A program made the position numbers and the translations under genes. Positions 18,404-22,744 of a stretch of DNA of 22,744 nucleotides are shown here, one piece after another. The notes beneath the pieces are model-generated. The model had not been told where the DNA came from. It saw nothing but the letters and a program-made list of their open reading frames with translations, and made no database searches. The stretch covers positions 1 to 22,744 of the forward strand of contig NZ_JWHR01000030.1 in assembly GCF_000808015.1 (NCBI RefSeq), in the 5' to 3' direction. The DNA comes from Terrisporobacter othiniensis. Lineage in GTDB: Bacteria; Bacillota; Clostridia; Peptostreptococcales; Peptostreptococcaceae. Position 1 is the first letter of the stretch. Every line of letters starts with the position of its first letter.

Positions 18404-18467
18404 GCAACGGAGTTGCCTAAAGTGTTAACGAAGGCATCTCGTTGGCGATATGAGCGAAGTGAATTTT
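18404..18467. repeat. Short interspersed palindromic repeat, copy 2
   Basis: Between two convergent genes lies a GC-richer block with two hairpins: GCAAC-GGA-GTTGC (18404-18416) and AACGA/TCGTT (18427-18443). It ends in AGCGAAGTGAATTTTT (18452-18467), which matches the end of copy 1 near 1945-1960 with one change. It contains no ORF. The copies share the end and the presence of hairpins but differ inside. Confidence 0.5.
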
Positions 18468-18487
18468 TGTTTTGAAGAATTTTAATC

Positions 18488-20056
18488 CTATATTTGTTTG
18501 TAAAGGCCGATATTCTCCCATTTTCCTTTTTTTACATCTTTTTTAAATCCATCTGCAAACCATTGAAGATCTGTTTTTCTAATTGATTTAAATAGAATAA
18601 GCATTATAAAGTAAATAAATAAATCTAATACTATATTTATAAAAATTGAATTTTCAATATGTAAACAATAAAGAATAATCTTTGTTGCATAGCTAGCTAA
18701 GGTTATGGATAAAGCTGGTTTTAAAATCCAATCCAATATGTCAAATTTAAGTTTTGTTACTTTTAAGATCTTTATTACGCCTAAAGAAGTATTAAATGTT
18801 GTACTTATGAATAATACTAATACAAAACCTTTGATACCATATCTAGGTATCAAAAAAGTTATTGCACTGATTCTTACAAACATATCAATTATATTATATT
18901 TTAAAGTTGTGACTTGTAAGTCTAGAGCATTTAAACTACCATCAACTATTTTATCTAGGTACATAAAAGGAATTAAAGGAGCTAGAATTCTTAGCAAATA
19001 TCCAACTTCTTCACTTTTATAAAGTCCAACGCCTAGTTCATTAGAAAAAACAATAAATATTCCTGTGGCAAATACAGCAATAAGCATAGTAAATTTAATA
19101 ACTCTAGAAATTATGTAATTTACTGTATTCTTTTTATTCAATGCATTGGCCTCTGCAATTTCTGGAATAATCAATGTAGAAAATGATGCTAAAAATATAG
19201 ACGGAAATACTAATAGAGGCATTACCATTCCTTTTACCATACCAAAAATTGATAAGGACATGGAGCTAGAAGAACCATAGAGCCTTAGAGATTTTGGTAT
19301 TAAAATATCTTCCACAGTTTTTAAAGATGTTTGTATGTATGCACTAAAAGCCAAAGGTATGGCAACTCTTATAATCTTAAAAAATGAATACTTATCTGTA
19401 ATGTTTTTACATAGTGTAATATGTTTCTTTTCAAATATGTACAATGTATAAGAATAAAAGGCAGAACAGATATTTCCAATAGAACTACCAACAGCAATAA
19501 GAGCGCAAGTATAATCTAATCTTCCTGTGGAAAAAGATGTTATACATAATGAGACAATACTAATCATGACTAAAGTTTCAATAATATCGGCGCTAATACA
19601 TTTTACTACTTTTCTACAACCATAGAAGTAACCATTTAAGCAACAAGATATTCCAACAAAAGGTAAAGAGCAAGATAGAATTTTTAGTGGTATAATTGCC
19701 CTTTCATCTTGAATCCACGCTATTGATATAAATTCTGATAAGTTAAATAGTAAAATTCCTGTTAGTATACTTAGGAATAAAGTATAAAAAAGACCTTTTA
19801 TTATTATATTTTTTACTAAATGATTATTACCTTTTCCGAGTTCTTCAGCTACAAGCCTTGTCATTGTAACCCTAATACCAGAGATAGCCAGTGTTTGACA
19901 TACAACATTAATACTCATAATAAGTTGAAATAAACCCATACCTTCCGCACCAATTTTATTAGACAAATAAACTCTAAAGGCCATACTTATAAAACCAAGA
20001 GTCATAGTGGAGGCTGTGAGCAATATGACGTTTATCAGTAAGTTTCTTCTCTTCAT
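18488..20056 (-). CDS. spoVB: SpoVB-like lipid-linked oligosaccharide flippase
   Basis: This 522-residue polytopic membrane protein belongs to the MOP/MurJ-like flippase superfamily. Hydrophobic segments run through the whole length (about 12-14). The N-terminus, with ASTMTLGFISMAFRVYLSNK followed by IGAEGMGLFQLIMSI, is typical of SpoVB, which is needed for spore cortex synthesis in Bacillus and probably flips a peptidoglycan precursor. Clostridia often have several SpoVB-like paralogs, so the exact role is not certain. The ATG start at 20056 has AAGGAGAT upstream on the minus strand. It is convergent with the alpha/beta hydrolase gene and divergent from the sigma-like gene. Confidence 0.85.
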   Translation of the reverse strand: MKRRNLLINVILLTASTMTLGFISMAFRVYLSNKIGAEGMGLFQLIMSINVVCQTLAISGIRVTMTRLVAEELGKGNNHLVKNIIIKGLFYTLFLSILTGILLFNLSEFISIAWIQDERAIIPLKILSCSLPFVGISCCLNGYFYGCRKVVKCISADIIETLVMISIVSLCITSFSTGRLDYTCALIAVGSSIGNICSAFYSYTLYIFEKKHITLCKNITDKYSFFKIIRVAIPLAFSAYIQTSLKTVEDILIPKSLRLYGSSSSMSLSIFGMVKGMVMPLLVFPSIFLASFSTLIIPEIAEANALNKKNTVNYIISRVIKFTMLIAVFATGIFIVFSNELGVGLYKSEEVGYLLRILAPLIPFMYLDKIVDGSLNALDLQVTTLKYNIIDMFVRISAITFLIPRYGIKGFVLVLFISTTFNTSLGVIKILKVTKLKFDILDWILKPALSITLASYATKIILYCLHIENSIFINIVLDLFIYFIMLILFKSIRKTDLQWFADGFKKDVKKGKWENIGLYKQI

Positions 20057-20261
20057 AATTATCTCCTTGTAATAATAGAAAATATTATTTTAAATTTATA
20101 TATTATTTATATGCGTAAAGGAGTATAAAAAGTATTAATAAAATATCTATTTAGATTTACAATTATTGAAGATAAGTGTAAAAAAGTGTAAAATGATTTA
20201 AGGAGAATATTTAAAAACATTGACATTTTTATTGAAACAATTCATTTGAGAGGAGAGTTTT

Positions 20262-20765
20262 ATGGGGTTAACCTTATTAGAAAAAGCTATTGATGGTGAT
20301 AAAAAGGCTTTAAAAGAGCTTATGATAAGAAATAGTGAATACATTTATAAATTAGCTTTTCTTCATACTAAATATGAAGAAGATGCAAAATCTATAATGA
20401 GAAGATCAGTTCTTTATATTAATGAGAATATCTATAAATTATCAAAACATGATAATTTTGACAAATATATAATTAAAGTTACAATAAAGCATATAAACGA
20501 ATATTTAGAAGAGATGGGAATGGTAGAACAAGATAATAATAAGGATTATATAGATGAAAATGGATACATTGATATATTTAAGGGAATAGACTTATTAGAT
20601 GTTCATTCAAAGAATGTGGTTGTTTTAATATATTTTTATAATATGTCCTATAAAGAGGTGGGAGATATGCTTAATATGAATGAAAGTACTGTAAAATTGT
20701 ATCTTAGAAATTCCTTGAAATTTATGAAAGATAATATAAAGGGGGATTTTGAAGATGACAAATGA
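20262..20765 (+). CDS. Sigma-70 family (ECF-like) RNA polymerase sigma factor
   Basis: This is a 167-residue probable transcription factor. Residues 1-85 look like a short, diverged sigma region 2 (LLEKAIDGDKKALKELMIRN...YKLAFLHTKYEEDAKSI). Residues 108-158 are region 4 with a clear helix-turn-helix (MSYKEVGDMLNMNESTVKLY). The start ATG has GAGAGGAG 4 bases upstream. The next gene overlaps it by 11 bases and codes for a membrane protein of anti-sigma layout, so the pair may be a signal-responsive sigma/anti-sigma unit. I saw no convincing autoregulated ECF promoter upstream. The target genes are unknown. Confidence 0.85.
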   Translation: MGLTLLEKAIDGDKKALKELMIRNSEYIYKLAFLHTKYEEDAKSIMRRSVLYINENIYKLSKHDNFDKYIIKVTIKHINEYLEEMGMVEQDNNKDYIDENGYIDIFKGIDLLDVHSKNVVVLIYFYNMSYKEVGDMLNMNESTVKLYLRNSLKFMKDNIKGDFEDDK

Positions 20766-21516
20766 GAAGTTAGATAATAGTACTTTAAATGATATAGATT
20801 TTGAAAATATTGATATAGAAAAAAATATAGATAAAGATATAGATGAATATATAAAAGAATTTACTATAGATAATAGTGCTTTGGATTTAATATCCATTCC
20901 ACACAATCTTGAAGATAGTGTTAAATTACCTTTTAGAGAAGTAAAAAAGGAAAAAAGAAAAAATATAAGTTATATAATTTTAGATATTGTTATTGTAGGC
21001 ATAATTTTACTACCTGTAATGGGAGTGATTTATCCTAACATTTTTGTAAAAGTTCCAAAGATTTATAATATTTTTGAAAATATAAATGAATTTATTCAAG
21101 TTGATAATTTAAAATCATTTATTGGTATAGGACAAGAAGTTATTGAAGGTAGTGGATCTTCTTCTGTGGAAACTATTTATATAGAAGAAAAAGATGTGGT
21201 AGAACCTAAAAATAATAATGAAGCTATTAAACTTATCCATTCTCTAGCTAATACGATAGTAAAAGCTGAGTATAAGTGGCAATGCAGTGAAGTGACACCT
21301 AAGACAATAGATGTAGCATTAAAAGGTGTAGATAAAATTAAAGATGATTATGATAGAATGCATTTAAGAAACTCTTTAACAAAATGGAAAAATGGAGACT
21401 TTTCCAATGCAGTGGAGGTTCACAACTATGTATGGGAAATGTTAGATGGAAATGTGGGGAAGGCAGAAGAGTTGGATAAAGATGAAATACAAAAAATACT
21501 TAATAAGCATTATTAA
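20755..21516 (+). CDS. Membrane protein, probable anti-sigma partner with DUF6241-like domain
   Basis: This 253-residue protein has a cytosolic N-terminal region (1-70, very rich in Asp and Ile), one membrane segment (about 72-93, ISYIILDIVIVGIILLPVMG) and an extracellular part. The C-terminal 100 residues, with LIHSLANTIVKAEYKWQCSE and WKNGDFSNAVEVHNYVWEML, resemble what I remember as DUF6241. Its overlap with the sigma gene and its topology suggest an anti-sigma factor that senses something outside the cell. No classic ZAS or RsgI motif is seen, so this is inference. I chose ATG 20755, 9 bases after AAAGGGGGA; a TTG at 20749 is closer to that site than usual. Confidence 0.75.
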   Translation: MTNEKLDNSTLNDIDFENIDIEKNIDKDIDEYIKEFTIDNSALDLISIPHNLEDSVKLPFREVKKEKRKNISYIILDIVIVGIILLPVMGVIYPNIFVKVPKIYNIFENINEFIQVDNLKSFIGIGQEVIEGSGSSSVETIYIEEKDVVEPKNNNEAIKLIHSLANTIVKAEYKWQCSEVTPKTIDVALKGVDKIKDDYDRMHLRNSLTKWKNGDFSNAVEVHNYVWEMLDGNVGKAEELDKDEIQKILNKHY

Positions 21517-21534
21517 ATAAAGGGAGGCTGTAAA

Positions 21535-22026
21535 ATGGATACAAAATTAAATCATTTCGACTCAAAAGGAAATGCCATAATGGTAGACGTTACTGAGAAA
21601 AATATTACAGAAAGACAAGCAATAGCTACAGGAAAAATATTTGTAAATGATGATACATACAAAAAAATAGTGGAAGGAAATATGGCAAAGGGGGATGTTC
21701 TTGCAGTAGCTAGGGTAGCAGGTATAATGGCTACTAAAAAAACATCAGATTTAATTCCTATGTGTCACCCTTTAATGTTAACAAAGTCAAAAATAGACTT
21801 TGAATTTAATGAAGAAGAAAAGAGTATTACAGCTATTTCTTTAGTTAAACTAGCAGGTAAGACTGGTGTGGAAATGGAAGCATTAACAGGAGTTAATGTG
21901 GCACTTTTAACAATTTATGATATGTGTAAGGCGATAGATAAAAATATGGTTATTTCAGATATTCATTTAGTTGAAAAGTTAGGTGGAAAAAGTGGTAAGT
22001 TTGTTTTTGAAGGAATAAATAAATAA
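21535..22026 (+). CDS. moaC: Cyclic pyranopterin monophosphate synthase
   Basis: MoaC works with MoaA to turn GTP into cyclic pyranopterin monophosphate, the first step of molybdenum cofactor synthesis. The 163-residue length is typical. Signature motifs are present: [18 protein letters not shown], the active-site K52 in NMAKGDV, IPMCHPL (75-80), [13 protein letters not shown] and TIYDMCKA with D129 and K132. The start ATG follows GGGAGGCTG. The gene lies 18 bases after the membrane protein gene with no terminator between, so it is probably part of the sigma-factor transcript, an uncommon partner for moaC. No other moa or moe gene is complete in the window. Confidence 0.97.
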   Translation: MDTKLNHFDSKGNAIMVDVTEKNITERQAIATGKIFVNDDTYKKIVEGNMAKGDVLAVARVAGIMATKKTSDLIPMCHPLMLTKSKIDFEFNEEEKSITAISLVKLAGKTGVEMEALTGVNVALLTIYDMCKAIDKNMVISDIHLVEKLGGKSGKFVFEGINK

Positions 22027-22041
22027 AGTTTTATTAAATTA

Positions 22042-22079
22042 AAAAAGCTCTGTTATCTTTTTAGATAATAGAGCTTTTT
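22042..22079. terminator. Bidirectional terminator between moaC and the YbaK-type gene
   Basis: AAAAAGCTCTGTTATCT pairs with AGATAATAGAGCTTTTT over 17 positions with one G-U pair and a TTTT loop. A and T tracts on both sides let it serve both convergent genes. Confidence 0.9.
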
Positions 22080-22084
22080 AATTA

Positions 22085-22572
22085 TTATATATTGACATAA
22101 AGAATTTCATTTCCAAAGGTACTTATAAACTTAATCATATCATCATAGCTTATAAAAACTGTAGCAGTATTTACATTAGGATGAACTCCTATAAGAGCTT
22201 GATTTTTTAAGTCATCATCTATAACAACATTTACGCATTGGTCCTTATCATTGATAATACCTAGAGGTGTAACAGCACCTTTTAAGAGACCTAGGTATTT
22301 TTCTAATCTTTCTTCAGAAGCGAAACTTAGAGTACTAGATTGAATCTGTGATTTTATTGACTTTAAATCAGCCTTCTTATCTCCCTTTACTACCACAAGA
22401 TAATGTTTTTCTCCATTGTAATTTTTCAAAAAAAGATTTTTAACTATATGGCCTTTTTCTTCTAAGTTTAAATTTTCCGTTTCTTCAATAGTATAAACGG
22501 GGGATGATCTATTAATTCATATTTAATATTTAGTTCATCTAATTTTTTTAAAACTTGTTCTTTCTTATCCAT
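22085..22572 (-). pseudogene. YbaK/ProX-type prolyl-tRNA editing protein, frameshifted
   Basis: The minus strand from ATG 22572 reads MDKKEQVLKKLDELNIKYEL then IDHPP, after which the frame breaks. One base later it continues VYTIEETENLNLEEKGHIVK then NLFLKNYNGEKHYLVVV and on to the stop at 22085. The break lies in a run of five Gs on the plus strand (22499-22503), where one base appears to be missing. Intact, this would be a protein of about 162 residues of the YbaK family, which removes alanine wrongly attached to tRNA-Pro. No other damage is seen, so sequencing error is a real alternative. The ATG has AAGGAGAA upstream. The open part alone (22085-22429) lacks the N-terminus. Confidence 0.8.
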
Positions 22573-22721
22573 ATATTTCTCCTTATTTAAATTGTTTATT
22601 TTAATTATATCTATAGTTACATATTTTTGTATAATAAAAGCTATTAAATTAATAATTTTCTAGTTATAATTAACTAATAATGTTAAAAATAAACTATAAA
22701 TAAATTGAAATGGAGATAAAG

Positions 22722-22744
22722 ATGGAAAAATTATTTTATAATTG
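22722..22744 (+). CDS. Start of a gene cut by the window end
   Basis: An ATG follows TGGAGAT at a spacing of about 5-6 and opens with MEKLFYN before the window ends. It is divergent from the YbaK-type gene. Too little is present to assign a function. Confidence 0.45.

Noticed and set aside
20220..20248. Promoter for the sigma-factor gene: TTGACA at 20220-20225.
   Set aside because: The matching -10 position reads CATTTG or similar and is too close to the ribosome-binding site; an ECF-type GAAAC nearby has no -10 partner.
1..22744. CRISPR arrays, tRNA or rRNA genes, insertion sequences, prophage genes.
   Set aside because: I saw no regularly spaced repeats, no tRNA-like cloverleaf with conserved T-loop, and no transposase or integrase motif in any frame.

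Overview
The window looks like the chromosome of an AT-rich, endospore-forming clostridium, most likely of the family Peptostreptococcaceae (Clostridioides, Paraclostridium, Paeniclostridium, Romboutsia and Terrisporobacter belong there). The main reason is a fused cspBA gene followed by cspC, in which CspA and CspC are catalytically dead subtilases. From memory, this arrangement is typical of that family. AT richness, strong AGGAGG ribosome-binding sites, a spoVB-type flippase gene and a T-box-controlled asnS agree. I cannot name the species.

Layout. 194-1549: a membrane-anchored Ig-like protein. 1615-1824: a small unknown protein and its terminator. 1927-1960: a short interspersed repeat. 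2038-7063: cspBA and cspC, the germination signalling genes. 7177-7392: a small DUF3787-like gene. 7494-9407: promoter, T-box leader and asnS, closed by a perfect 19-bp terminator. 9508-13289: a second, diverged cspBA-cspC pair. 13367-14218: a patatin-like lipase with its own promoter. 14249-15033 (minus strand): a decayed metallo-beta-lactamase-fold gene. 15147-18280: two zinc-ribbon proteins and a membrane-anchored alpha/beta hydrolase. 18404-18467: a second copy of the interspersed repeat. 18488-20056 (minus strand): a SpoVB-like flippase. 20262-22026: a sigma-like factor, a membrane partner protein and moaC. 22085-22572 (minus strand): a frameshifted YbaK-type prolyl-tRNA editing gene. 22722 onward: the first codons of another gene.

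The centre of interest is the doubled csp locus on either side of asnS. In C. difficile the active protease CspB cuts pro-SleC, the spore cortex hydrolase zymogen, while the dead proteases CspA and CspC act in germinant and co-germinant sensing. Locus 1 has that full set: active CspB fused to dead CspA, then dead CspC. Its two genes appear to lack an AUG where their ribosome-binding sites point (AUA and AUU stand there). In locus 2 the CspB protease and prodomain are gone. Only the jellyroll domain remains, fused to a complete CspA-like pseudoprotease. Locus 2 cspC is intact except for one extra T in a T8 run. Locus 2 thus codes only for sensor-like pseudoproteases and may be an accessory germinant-sensing module that depends on CspB from locus 1, or it may be decaying.

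Three genes in the window are broken at homopolymer runs (cspC copy 2, the metallo-beta-lactamase gene and the YbaK gene). Sequencing error has to be excluded for the two that carry no other damage.
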